A stretch of DNA of 64,000 bases from DASQLQ01 sp035629935 (GTDB taxonomy: Bacteria; Actinomycetota; CADDZG01; WHSQ01), in NCBI GenBank assembly GCA_035629935.1, contig DASQLQ010000141.1, positions 32,636 to 96,635 on the forward strand, written 5' to 3'. A program made the position numbers and the translations under genes. Positions within the stretch are counted from its first letter, which is position 1, and each line of letters opens with the position of its first letter. Shown here one piece after another: positions 41,962 to 50,514 of the stretch. The notes under the pieces were generated by a model. That model searched no databases, was not told where the DNA came from, and worked only from the letters and a program-made list of their open reading frames with translations.

Positions 41962-42546
41962 CTAAACGATGACTCGGGGCAGGGGGCCGGTGTCCTCTTC
42001 GTCGTCCTCGTATTCGTCCTCGTAGAGATCCAGGGCCGACTCGGGGTCGGACCGCGGCATGAGGCCTCCCGTGACGAGCCACGTGATCGTTCGATAGAAG
42101 TCATCCGGTCGGGGCAGGTGCCCGATCCGATGGAGAGATTGATCCTGGCCTGCGGTTTCCACGATCAGTTCACCGAACCCGAATAGGCGTCCGAGGATCG
42201 AGCGCCGGTATGTGATGTCGGTCATCTTCTCGAGCGGCATCGATGCAACTTTTCTCGTAAGCACGCCCGACACCTCGAAGATGCGGCGATCGGTCACGAC
42301 TATCCGGTCGGCGCGCCACTGCCAGAGCTTCCAGGCGAAACGTACGACGAAGAACGCCGCCACCAACCCTGCTGCGAGATCCACCAGGTCGCTTCCTTCG
42401 GCAGGACTAGCGACCACGCCTATGACGACGGCCAGAACGACCGCAGCAACCGCTTGGACGAACGGACCGAAGAGGACGATCAGATGTCGCCTCACCCTCA
42501 GGACTATCGATTCGTCCTGCGCGAGGTAGCGCGCGTCGCCGCGCAT
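41962..42546 (-). CDS. bPH_2-type PH-domain membrane protein
   Basis: 194 residues of the bacterial PH-domain family (DUF304). Start at ATG 42544-42546, which overlaps the previous gene stop as TGATG. It has a cytoplasmic start (LAQDESIVLRVRRH), two membrane helices (about 25-43 and 50-72), then the PH domain with RIVVTDRRIFEVSGVLTRKVASMPLEKMTDI and GFGELIVETAG, and an acidic tail (residues 166-190). Members are thought to act in membrane or signalling tasks; the role is unknown. Confidence 0.88.
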   Translation of the reverse strand: MRGDARYLAQDESIVLRVRRHLIVLFGPFVQAVAAVVLAVVIGVVASPAEGSDLVDLAAGLVAAFFVVRFAWKLWQWRADRIVVTDRRIFEVSGVLTRKVASMPLEKMTDITYRRSILGRLFGFGELIVETAGQDQSLHRIGHLPRPDDFYRTITWLVTGGLMPRSDPESALDLYEDEYEDDEEDTGPLPRVIV

Positions 42547-42716
42547 CAACCGAGGGACTCGAAGAACCTCGCTAGCGATTTCCCCGCGACGCCGAACCAA
42601 TGCCCCGCGTTCTCGCCAAGGCCCTGGACGAGTTCAGCTGCCTGTCGCGGCGAATTGATCAGAAAGAAGATCCCGAACGCGATCGCTGCCCACAAGGCCA
42701 GTTTCTTCAGGTTCAT
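42546..42716 (-). CDS. Small membrane protein upstream of the PH-domain gene
   Basis: 56 residues from ATG at 42714-42716: a Lys-Lys start, one membrane helix (about 5-22), a SPRQAAELVQGLGENAGHW middle and a helix ending ESLG. It overlaps the PH-domain gene by one base. Short proteins of this layout (ending in a repeated Leu/Phe amphipathic helix) often precede bPH_2 genes in actinobacteria. A GTG further upstream (42747-42749) could also be used. Confidence 0.7.
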   Translation of the reverse strand: MNLKKLALWAAIAFGIFFLINSPRQAAELVQGLGENAGHWFGVAGKSLARFFESLG

Positions 42717-42758
42717 CGTTCCAAGATAAGGGGGAAAGTCCCTGATCACCCGGTTTTT

Positions 42759-43535
42759 CTAGGCCCCCCACCACTTCAGCCACAGGGAGCGTGACGTCCT
42801 CAGATGCTCCCGCTCGCGCGAGAACACCTCGAGGGTGACCGTCCCGTCGTAACCGATGTCCTTCAACAGTCGTACGGCGCCCTTCCAGTCGATCGAGCCC
42901 GCCCCCAGGGGCAGATGCAGGTCTTCGGCGCCGCCGCGGTTGTCGGAGATGTGGACGTGACTCAATCGATCCTGGAACGCGTCGAGAAGAGTCTTGGTGC
43001 GATTCGGCTCGCCGAGCCCCAAGCGCAAGTTCGCGTGGCCGATATCAAGGTGGAATCCGGCTTCGGGAACCGCATCGAGGATCGCCTTCAAGTCCCCGAC
43101 ACCGGAGAACCCCCGGTCGAGGTTCTCGACCATCAGCTGGATGCCACGCTGAGACGCCTCTTTGGACAGTCGCCCGATCGCTTCCGCGTTCATGTCGCGA
43201 ACCTTGTCCATGGAATGCAGCGGCACCTTTTGGTCGGGATGGATGTTCACCAACTTGATGCCCGCATCCGCGAACGCATCGAGGCCACGTTTGTACAGGT
43301 CGTGGGCCGTCTCGCGTAGCTCTGGGAACGGAGATGCGATCGGCAGGTACCAGGCCGTGTGGCCGACCGCGAACATGCCGAGCTCCTTGATCAATCTGCC
43401 GATGTCCTTGGCATCCGGCAGCCAGGCCGCAGGCGGCTCGAGCGTGAGGTCGATGAAGTCGAACCGGTCCTCCGCTATCCGATGAACCTCCTTGGCGACC
43501 GAGCGGCCCGGGAAGTTCATCGCTCCTATGTACAT
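42759..43535 (-). CDS. Sugar-phosphate isomerase/epimerase-like TIM barrel protein
   Basis: 258 residues from ATG at 43533-43535 (or a second Met, preceded by AGGAG, five codons later). The fold is the AP-endonuclease 2/xylose isomerase-like barrel: DLTLEPPAAWL, VNIHPDQK, LMVENLDRGFSGVG with the metal Glu, FHLDIGHANL with Asp and His, HVHISDNRG and a final VTLEVFS. All metal residues appear intact. Such proteins act on sugars or cyclic polyols, or are uncharacterised. Confidence 0.87.
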   Translation of the reverse strand: MYIGAMNFPGRSVAKEVHRIAEDRFDFIDLTLEPPAAWLPDAKDIGRLIKELGMFAVGHTAWYLPIASPFPELRETAHDLYKRGLDAFADAGIKLVNIHPDQKVPLHSMDKVRDMNAEAIGRLSKEASQRGIQLMVENLDRGFSGVGDLKAILDAVPEAGFHLDIGHANLRLGLGEPNRTKTLLDAFQDRLSHVHISDNRGGAEDLHLPLGAGSIDWKGAVRLLKDIGYDGTVTLEVFSREREHLRTSRSLWLKWWGA

Positions 43536-43617
43536 AGCGCCATTCTGCCTGGTCTGACGGTGTCGGGTGTGTGTGTTAGCAAAGAGGTGATGGTGACCAT
43601 GGAATGGGAGGGGTGAG

Positions 43618-44445
43618 ATGGAGAACAACAAGCGGGCAGCCTTCTTCGATCTCGACAAAACCCTGATCCCGGGGTCCAGTCTCTTTCTCCTCGCTCGCGG
43701 GCTTTACGACCGCGACATGTTCCGGGTGCGGGATCTCGCGCAGTGGGGTTGGGGACAACTGATGTTCCGATTGAGAGGCGAGAACACGCGTGACATGGAT
43801 CGCTCACGCGAGTCCACGCTCGAATGGGTAAAGGGCCGCAGTCGCGAGGAGCTCATGCAGTGGGGCCGCGAGATCGCTGCCGAAAGGATCCTTCCGATCG
43901 TCTACGAAGACATCGTCCGGGTCATCGAGGGTCATCGCGAGCGTGGCGACCTCACATACTTGGTTACAGCAGCACCGATCGAGATCGCACAAACGATCGC
44001 CAATGAACTGAAGATGCATGGAGCGGTCGGCACGGTGTCGGAGGTGAACGAGTACGGCTACTACACAGGCCGCCTCGTCGGCGACATCATGCATGGACCC
44101 GCGAAAGCAACGGCAGTCGCAGAGTTGGCTAAAGAACAGAACCTCGACCTTGCAGAGTGCGCCGCCTATTCCGATTCGATAAACGACCTGCCATTGCTCG
44201 AATCCGTCGGGTTCCCACATGCCGTCAATCCCGAAGCCGAGTTGCGCCGGATCGCACTCAACCGAGGATGGCCGATCCACGAGCTCCGAACGAGACGCCG
44301 AGCCGTGCTGATCGGGATCCCGGCTGGTTTGGGGGGCGTTGCTCTGTTCTCATCCGGGCTGGCCATCGGAGCCGCCCTGGAGCGCCGCAGAGCTCGAGCC
44401 ACAGGTTTGCTGCAACGTGCGTCGCTGCGCATCCGTCGTAACTAA
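43618..44445 (+). CDS. HAD-IB family phosphatase with C-terminal membrane segment
   Basis: 275 residues. HAD motif I is FFDLDKTLI (nucleophile Asp11 and acid Asp13), motif II is YLVTAAP, motif III Lys lies in MHGPAKATAVAE and motif IV is YSDSINDLPLLESVG. This is the SerB-like IB subclass that includes phosphoserine and lysophosphatidate phosphatases. Unusually it ends with a Gly/Ala-rich hydrophobic stretch (about 228-252) and a basic tail, so it may be membrane anchored. GGGAGG precedes the ATG. Confidence 0.88.
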   Translation: MENNKRAAFFDLDKTLIPGSSLFLLARGLYDRDMFRVRDLAQWGWGQLMFRLRGENTRDMDRSRESTLEWVKGRSREELMQWGREIAAERILPIVYEDIVRVIEGHRERGDLTYLVTAAPIEIAQTIANELKMHGAVGTVSEVNEYGYYTGRLVGDIMHGPAKATAVAELAKEQNLDLAECAAYSDSINDLPLLESVGFPHAVNPEAELRRIALNRGWPIHELRTRRRAVLIGIPAGLGGVALFSSGLAIGAALERRRARATGLLQRASLRIRRN

Positions 44446-44457
44446 CCAAGGCAGGCT

Positions 44458-44572
44458 CGGATGAAAAGGCATCCGCACTAGACCGTGACCTTGTGCACGG
44501 GTCTAATCGACTGCCACGCCCAGGGCAGATCGGGCGAAACGCCGATGGGCTAGGCCATCGGCGCAAAACAAG
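44458..44572 (+). promoter_or_regulatory. Leader with four hairpins before the copper-protein gene
   Basis: Hairpins in order: CGGATG/CATCCG (44458-44475, perhaps the end of the HAD transcript); TAGACC-GTG with CAC-G-GGTCTA (44479-44505, nine pairs and one bulge); CTGCC/GGCAG (about 44511-44527); and CGCCGATGG/CCATCGGCG (44540-44563, nine perfect pairs, loop GCTAGG). The last competes with an alternative GGCG-AAA-CGCC stem at 44533-44543. The ribosome-binding site GGGAGG follows near 44572. Confidence 0.5.
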
Positions 44573-44581
44573 GGAGGAAAG

Positions 44582-45787
44582 ATGAAGCGAAGGTTCCTTA
44601 TTGCCGTCCTCGGCACGGCGCTGATCGGAGCGATGCTGGGCGGAGTCCCGGCGCGCGCCGCAACAACTCTTACGGTTCACACGCTCTCGGGCCTCGGCCG
44701 CGAACTACCGGCGTACACGGTCCGGGCGATGGCACCGGAGGAAGACGGCGCGCCGACCGTCAAGGTGATGGAAGGCGACACACTAAAGATCGCCGGGTTC
44801 TCGCTCATACTCCAGGAGAACGAAGACCCCTACACGTGGCATGAAGAGAACGCCCGCGAGATCGATTCCGCCTACGGAACGTTCGCCAGCGATCCCGATC
44901 CCGACGTGCCCAACTTCCTGGATGCTCCGACGACACTGAACCCGTTCCTGATCCACACGCCCGACGGCTGCGGGACCGCCGCCGAGACGCCCTGCCACTT
45001 CGACGGAAAGACGACTCTCAATCCGTTCGGCTTCTTCTCCGGCCCTCGTGCATGGGTCCAGATCGATGCGAAGAAGAACAGCGAGTTCTGGATCGTCCCC
45101 CAGACCGGGGACGCCACCGCGGAAACCGCGCTGAAGGTCGAGGTGACCGACGACCCAGCCGCCGTCACCACCCAGGAGTCTCTCGACGCGTATTTCAAGA
45201 GTGCCAAAGCCAGTGACAGGGCAGCAGCGGAAGCGACCTTCAAGGCGATGCAGAAGCCGCGCTTCCGCGAAGAGGACGGTCACCGTATCTATCAGGCATA
45301 CGCGGGGTACGAATCGGGACCGATCGTCTTCGACGCGAATTTCCCGTACAAGCTCACCATCCGGAAAGGTGACGAGGTCGAGTGGAACTTCGAGTACGAG
45401 TTCAACTTCCACACCGTCACCTTCCCGTTCAAGAAGGGCGTCAAGCTCGCTAACGAGAAGGGGTTCATCTTCGCCTGCGACCCGGATGGTTCGGGTGAAG
45501 GGCCCGACAACCCGCCCGACTTCGAGGCAACTACACCCTGCGAAGACATGACGCAGTTCGAATTCGACCTCGCCCGGAAGTTGACGGCCGAAGCGGGCGA
45601 CGGTGTCTTCCCTGGTGGATTCGAGAACTCCGGGTTCAAGGGGGCCGATGCTCCGACGACGTCGGACATGAGCGGAGGGACATCACCTTGGTCGCTAACC
45701 TTCGACAAGAGATCGACCAAGAAGGGTTACCGGTATGTGTGCGCCGTCCACGGGTCGTTCATGGACGGCAGGATCAGGGTTAAGTAA
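44582..45787 (+). CDS. Secreted type-1 copper (cupredoxin) protein
   Basis: A 401-residue exported protein. A signal peptide (1-26, ending ARA) precedes a large beta-rich N-terminal region without recognised domain, then a C-terminal cupredoxin fold. The copper ligands fit the type-1 set: His near 277 in FNFHTVTF, Cys387 and His390 in YVCAVHG, Met394 in SFM. FACDPDGSGEGPDNPPDF contains more Cys that may form disulfides. GGGAGG lies upstream and the leader is hairpin-rich. It likely carries electrons or binds copper outside the membrane. Confidence 0.85.
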   Translation: MKRRFLIAVLGTALIGAMLGGVPARAATTLTVHTLSGLGRELPAYTVRAMAPEEDGAPTVKVMEGDTLKIAGFSLILQENEDPYTWHEENAREIDSAYGTFASDPDPDVPNFLDAPTTLNPFLIHTPDGCGTAAETPCHFDGKTTLNPFGFFSGPRAWVQIDAKKNSEFWIVPQTGDATAETALKVEVTDDPAAVTTQESLDAYFKSAKASDRAAAEATFKAMQKPRFREEDGHRIYQAYAGYESGPIVFDANFPYKLTIRKGDEVEWNFEYEFNFHTVTFPFKKGVKLANEKGFIFACDPDGSGEGPDNPPDFEATTPCEDMTQFEFDLARKLTAEAGDGVFPGGFENSGFKGADAPTTSDMSGGTSPWSLTFDKRSTKKGYRYVCAVHGSFMDGRIRVK

Positions 45788-46682
45788 CCGCAGGTGGGTG
45801 GAGGACGTCGTCGCGGCTGTAGTGCCCGACGACGTCGAACCACCGCTTGGCCGTCATGGTGCGACCGAGGTCGATGTCCGCGGTGACGATCCCTTCCTGG
45901 TCGTACAGCGGCCCGGCTATGGCCCGTCCATTGACGGGCTCGAAGATCGCCGCACCACCGCGCCCGTGTACTTCGTCGTCGGGCAGCTGGATCGGAAAGG
46001 ACTCGGGAAACGCGGAAGCCGGGATGTATTGGGGGGCCGAGATCACGAAAGCTCCGGCTTCGATCGCGATGTGGCTCATAGAAGCCTGCCACCCTTCTGA
46101 ATCATCGGCGGTGGGCGCCACCCAGATCTGCACTCCTTGGCGGTAAAGCTCGTACCGCGCGAGGGGCATCCTGTTCTCCCAGCAGATCAAACCGCCGATC
46201 TTCCCGACTCGCGTGTCAGTGACTTCGAGGTCCTGACCCGAGCCGATGCCATGGAACAAACGCTCGTGCATCGTCGGCATCAACTTCCGGTGCTTCCAAA
46301 GAAGCCCTTCGGGACCGAGCAGCACCATTGTGTTGTAGAGACTGCCCGGTCGCGAGGACTCGCGTTCGTTCAACCCCATCACGCAATGGATGTCGTGCTC
46401 GGCACAGGCGGCGACAAGCTTGTCGATCTGGGGGCCGGGAACGTCAACCGAGTTGTCCCACAACTGCGTCCACATCTCGTCGAACCCATCGAAGCGAGCG
46501 GCCTTGTGCGCCCACGAACCAGAGGGATAAAGGGGAACGAAGGTCTCGGGGAACACGGCTAGTTGCACGCCGCCACCCGCAAGCTCGCCCAAGAGCCCGA
46601 CCGCCTTGGTGATCGATGCTTCCGCGTCCAGGATCACGGGAGTGGCCTGCACGGCGGCGACCCGAACCGTTCGCTCCGACAT
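45780..46682 (-). CDS. Nitrilase-superfamily carbon-nitrogen hydrolase
   Basis: 300 residues from ATG at 46680-46682. The catalytic triad is clear: Glu in VFPETFVPLYP, Lys in WKHRKLMPT, Cys in GGLICWENRMPLA; the Ile-Cys-Trp-Glu-Asn block is of the true nitrilase/cyanide hydratase type, and the C-terminal VGHYSRDDVL is typical of the family. It should hydrolyse a nitrile to the acid. It lies 43 bases after the SagB-type gene, likely cotranscribed, and converges with the cupredoxin gene with an 8-base overlap. Confidence 0.92.
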   Translation of the reverse strand: MSERTVRVAAVQATPVILDAEASITKAVGLLGELAGGGVQLAVFPETFVPLYPSGSWAHKAARFDGFDEMWTQLWDNSVDVPGPQIDKLVAACAEHDIHCVMGLNERESSRPGSLYNTMVLLGPEGLLWKHRKLMPTMHERLFHGIGSGQDLEVTDTRVGKIGGLICWENRMPLARYELYRQGVQIWVAPTADDSEGWQASMSHIAIEAGAFVISAPQYIPASAFPESFPIQLPDDEVHGRGGAAIFEPVNGRAIAGPLYDQEGIVTADIDLGRTMTAKRWFDVVGHYSRDDVLHPPAVT

Positions 46683-46725
46683 GGGTGCAACGGTGGCACG
46701 ACCGACGAAACGGGTCAAGCGGCCC

Positions 46726-48159
46726 CTATCCAGTCCGAGGTGCCACCGTTCGCACCGAGACGGGAGCACCCGGTAGGCCGCCCGGGGTCGATTCGTATTC
46801 GGGCACCCCCACGCAGGTGAACAGCAATCCGTCCAACGGCTCGCCCAACAGGGCGGGTATCTCACTATCGAGAAACGTCATGCCCGTGGCACTCGCCCCC
46901 AGGGCGTAAGCGAGAAGGTGCAGCCGGCCTTCGACCACGCCGGCGACGAGCTGGGCCTCGCGATACTCCCGGTCGTCGAGCACCGCAACGTCCGTAGCCG
47001 CGATCACGACGAACGCCGCGTCGGCGCCGAGATCCTGCTCGAGACAAACCCGGTAGAGCTCGTTGCGCAACGATCCTGGTCGGACGGGGGTCGACAGGTC
47101 CGGCCAGCGGTAGACGCCGGTTTGGAGCCCCTCGACATCGTGCACGACGACGAAGTGCGGAAGCGCGACGCCGCGCATCGCCACCCTCATAGCCGCGTGC
47201 AGAGTCTTTTCCGCCAGGCCGCGGGTGGGATCCATACGGCGTTGGGAACCTCGTTTGAGCACGACGACTTCCATCGGCTCGGCATCGGATGAAGACACAG
47301 CAACCGGTGCGCCGCGTTCCAAGGGCAACCCAAAGGCATCGTGCTCACCCGCTCGCTGCGCGGCGGTGATTATTGGGAACTCGACCGGTGATGCATCGAC
47401 TTCCCCGGCAGTGGCGCGGTCGGATCCCTTCACCCTCAGCGGATGGTCATCCAGAGCGATCACGGCAACCGGGAATTCATGCACACGATCCGCTCCGATG
47501 AGAGCTGCTACGTCTCCATCGGGCCAGCGAAGGTGTAGCCCGGCAGGGATCCCTGCAGAGTCGGCCAGGGCAAGGAGTTGGGCGAGCATGGTCCCCGCAT
47601 CCCAGTAGACGTGGCGATAGCCACGCTCCCTGTAACGCCACCCCGTCCGCCAGGGGATGCCGGTGACGACTATGACCGGGGCGTTTCCGTCGGGGGCCGG
47701 TCCGATCTTCACGAGGGCATGCTCTAGCGGGTGGTACCAGTGCACGCCGGCCGGGATCGACAGACCCTCGGGAACGGCAACGTACAGCTCTAATGGAAAG
47801 CGCCCACCGGCGGAACCGGCCGCGCGGAAGAGATGCGTTCCGTAAGACCTCTCTCCCGTGCGGACGACTCCGGCCGAGAGATAGAGCAAGCGCGCGAGAT
47901 GCGGTAGATCCACTTCGGTGCGGGGAACATGCGCCGACCCGGCAAGCACATCCACGGCCGGCGCGGATGTGGGCGGCAGGTTACGAGGGAGCGCCACACG
48001 TGGCAATGTTTCCTCATACCGTTTGTAGAACCACGGAAGACGAGCGAGGTCGTTGACCTCGAGGTCCTGCACTATCCGAGGATCATCTGCCGGCTCGGTC
48101 CACTCGCGCCCAGGCTCATAAGAGGTGAGCCGGTGCAGTGCCTGCGTTGCCGTTTCCAC
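46726..48159 (-). CDS. SagB/ThcOx-type double nitroreductase oxidoreductase
   Basis: An FMN-dependent oxidoreductase fold of 477 residues with two nitroreductase-like halves. The first (about 85-265) has GERSYGTHLFRAAGSAGGRFPLELYV, the Arg...Ser-x-Gly...Pro-Leu-Glu flavin signature; the second (about 280-460) carries LHAAMRVAMRGVALPHFVVVHD and a Gly-Met-Thr-Phe stretch. In thiazole/oxazole peptides SagB oxidises azolines to azoles, but no precursor peptide or cyclodehydratase (YcaO) is nearby. It starts at GTG without a clear ribosome-binding site and is divergent from the decarboxylase gene. Confidence 0.87.
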   Translation of the reverse strand: METATQALHRLTSYEPGREWTEPADDPRIVQDLEVNDLARLPWFYKRYEETLPRVALPRNLPPTSAPAVDVLAGSAHVPRTEVDLPHLARLLYLSAGVVRTGERSYGTHLFRAAGSAGGRFPLELYVAVPEGLSIPAGVHWYHPLEHALVKIGPAPDGNAPVIVVTGIPWRTGWRYRERGYRHVYWDAGTMLAQLLALADSAGIPAGLHLRWPDGDVAALIGADRVHEFPVAVIALDDHPLRVKGSDRATAGEVDASPVEFPIITAAQRAGEHDAFGLPLERGAPVAVSSSDAEPMEVVVLKRGSQRRMDPTRGLAEKTLHAAMRVAMRGVALPHFVVVHDVEGLQTGVYRWPDLSTPVRPGSLRNELYRVCLEQDLGADAAFVVIAATDVAVLDDREYREAQLVAGVVEGRLHLLAYALGASATGMTFLDSEIPALLGEPLDGLLFTCVGVPEYESTPGGLPGAPVSVRTVAPRTG

Positions 48160-48241
48160 GTGCCGACTATGCCCGAACTTCAGGCAGTAAGACCGGCACT
48201 AGCCTTGCCACAGGTCGCGCTGCACGAGCCCGGAGGTAAAG

Positions 48242-49657
48242 ATGAAGAAGTCGAACTGGAAGGCCATACTCGACGCATTCACCGGCCCGGCTATCGAGTA
48301 TCTGGAGTCACTTCCGGAGCGGCGCGTTTATCGACATGCCGAACCAGAGGACATCCGCGCGATAGTCGATGGTCCCCTTCCCGAACACTCCACACCCGCC
48401 GAAGACGTAGTGGCCGATCTCGGACGCGACCTCGAACCATTCGTAACGGCGCATTCGTCCGGCCGATACTTCGGATTCGTCATCGGGGGCCTCCACCCAG
48501 CGGCCTACGGCGCCGAGCTCCTCACCTCGACCTGGGACCAGAATGCCGGGTTGTACGCCGTAACGCCGGGCGTTGCGGTCGTCGAAGACGTTGCTCGGGG
48601 ATGGCTGCTCGACCTACTCGACCTCCCTCGCGATTGTTCGGTGGGTTTCGTCACCGGCGGTCAGATGGCGAACTTCACGTGTCTCGCGGCAGCCAGAGAC
48701 TCTGTCCTCCGAAAGGTTGGATGGGATGTCGAGACCGATGGGCTGCAAGGCGCTCCACACGTCAACGTGGTCGTCAAGTCGGAAAAGCACTCGACGGTGG
48801 CTCGTGCTCTGCGTTTCTTGGGGTTGGGGCACGCAAGCGCGATCGAGGTGCCTTCAGACCGGCAGTCGCGCGTTGATGTAACAGGGCTTCGGGCCACGCT
48901 CGGGAAACTGGAGGGCCCGACGGTCGTGTGCGTCGAGGCGGGGAACGTCAACACCGGCTCCTTCGACGACTTCGTCGGGGTTGCCGATGCAGTGGAGGCG
49001 CATCAGAGCAGCACCAGGCCGATCTGGGTGCACGTAGACGGCGCGGTCGGCCTATGGGCGCGGGCATCCGAGGCCCGGCGCGGCCTGGCGGATGGTTTAG
49101 ACCGACTCGATTCGTGGTCGACCGACGCCCATAAGCTCCTCAACGTTGCTTATGACTCGGGCATCGCCATCTGTAAGGACGCTTCGGCTCACCAGGCAGC
49201 CATGAGCGTCCACGCGAGCTACCTGATCCACAGCGATACCGAGGGGGCTCGCGACCCGATGGATTGGAACCCCGAGTTCTCGCGACGAGCTCGGGGTGTG
49301 GGTGTTTACGCCACATTGCGGTCCTTTGGACGGAGGGGGGTCGCCGAGCTCGTCGACCGTACCTGCGAGTTGGCAAGAGGGTTCGGCGATGCACTTAAGG
49401 AGACCGGCAAGGTCGAGATCGTTAACGACATAGCTTTCAATCAAGTGCTCGTCCGATGGCTTGCCGAAGACGGTGATCACGACGCCTTCAACGATCGTGT
49501 CATCGAGCGCGTGCAACATGACGGGATCGCTTTTTTCAGCGGCACCACATGGGAAGGGATGCGCCTGATGAGGATCTCCGTTTCCGACTGGGCAACCGAC
49601 GAAGACGATGTTCGGCGAGCCGTCGACGCCCTTCTGCAGGCCGCGGCTGCTGAGTGA
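48242..49657 (+). CDS. PLP-dependent group II decarboxylase-like protein
   Basis: A fold-type I PLP enzyme of 471 residues resembling aromatic amino-acid, glutamate or cysteate decarboxylases. The PLP lysine is in STDAHKLLN, the pyridine-binding Asp in WVHVDGAVG, and VTGGQMANFTCLAAAR and KSEKHSTVARALR are family blocks. GGAGGTAAAG precedes the ATG. The stop overlaps the SDR start, and the CMD gene follows, suggesting one pathway that makes and then processes an amine or aldehyde. The substrate cannot be read from sequence. Confidence 0.9.
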   Translation: MKKSNWKAILDAFTGPAIEYLESLPERRVYRHAEPEDIRAIVDGPLPEHSTPAEDVVADLGRDLEPFVTAHSSGRYFGFVIGGLHPAAYGAELLTSTWDQNAGLYAVTPGVAVVEDVARGWLLDLLDLPRDCSVGFVTGGQMANFTCLAAARDSVLRKVGWDVETDGLQGAPHVNVVVKSEKHSTVARALRFLGLGHASAIEVPSDRQSRVDVTGLRATLGKLEGPTVVCVEAGNVNTGSFDDFVGVADAVEAHQSSTRPIWVHVDGAVGLWARASEARRGLADGLDRLDSWSTDAHKLLNVAYDSGIAICKDASAHQAAMSVHASYLIHSDTEGARDPMDWNPEFSRRARGVGVYATLRSFGRRGVAELVDRTCELARGFGDALKETGKVEIVNDIAFNQVLVRWLAEDGDHDAFNDRVIERVQHDGIAFFSGTTWEGMRLMRISVSDWATDEDDVRRAVDALLQAAAAE

Positions 49658-50514
49658 TGGAGTCCTCAACGAGCTTTTCAGGGCAGCGCGTCCTCATCAC
49701 GGGGGCGGCCCGGGGCATCGGTGCCGCGCTCGCGGTGCGTCTCCATAGCCGTGGTGCCCGGGTCGCGGTCGTCGGCCTCGAGGCCGAGAAGCTGGAGTCA
49801 GTGGCGAAGGCATGCGGCGACGGCCCATGGCATGTCTGCGACGTTGGGGACCGAACCGAAGTTCAGACGGCAGTAGCGACGGTGGTCGACGCCCTAGGTG
49901 GCTTTGATGTCGTGGTGGCCAATGCAGGGATAGCCGCCCAGTTGCCGCTCTCCGGCGGAAATCCCGAGGTCATGGATCGAGTGCTCAAAGTCAACCTGAT
50001 GGGGGCCTACAACACGATCTGGGCGGCGGCGCCTCACGTGAGTCACTCTCGCGGATACTTCCTCCTGGTGTCATCGCTGGCCGCCGCACTTCATCTCCCC
50101 CTCATGGGTGCCTACAGCGCCTCGAAGGCCGCCGTCGAAGCCCTCGGCAACACCCTGCGCATCGAACTGCGGCCATCGGGGGCGAGGGTCGGCGTTGCCT
50201 ACTTCGCCGAGCTGGACACCGAGATGACGCGTCGTGGATACGCAACCCGTGCCGCTCGTGCTCTTCCGGCATCGAGATGGATCGGGCACGGACGACCGCT
50301 CGAGATCGGGATCGACGCGTTGGAGCGTGGAATAAAGCGGCGTTCCCGCCGGATCGTCGCTCCGCGCTGGATGACGGGGGCACTTCCGTTCCGGATGGCG
50401 ATCCAACCCGTTATCGAGCGAATCACGCAGCCCGGGCTTGCCAAGACGCTCGAGATCGCGCGTGAGGAGCTGGTCGGCCTGACTACCACCCAGCCCGAGG
50501 ACGAGCATGACTGA
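49654..50514 (+). CDS. Short-chain dehydrogenase/reductase
   Basis: 286 residues with the classical SDR order: TGAARGIG cofactor loop (near 16-23), NAG in VVANAGIAAQLP, catalytic Ser in LLVSSLAAALHL, and YSASK with Tyr and Lys. The C-terminal part is longer than the minimal SDR and amphipathic (RRIVAPRWMTGALPFRMAIQPVI), like those of SDRs that act on fatty or steroid substrates. It overlaps the decarboxylase stop by 4 bases and the CMD gene by 8 bases. Confidence 0.92.
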   Translation: MMESSTSFSGQRVLITGAARGIGAALAVRLHSRGARVAVVGLEAEKLESVAKACGDGPWHVCDVGDRTEVQTAVATVVDALGGFDVVVANAGIAAQLPLSGGNPEVMDRVLKVNLMGAYNTIWAAAPHVSHSRGYFLLVSSLAAALHLPLMGAYSASKAAVEALGNTLRIELRPSGARVGVAYFAELDTEMTRRGYATRAARALPASRWIGHGRPLEIGIDALERGIKRRSRRIVAPRWMTGALPFRMAIQPVIERITQPGLAKTLEIAREELVGLTTTQPEDEHD

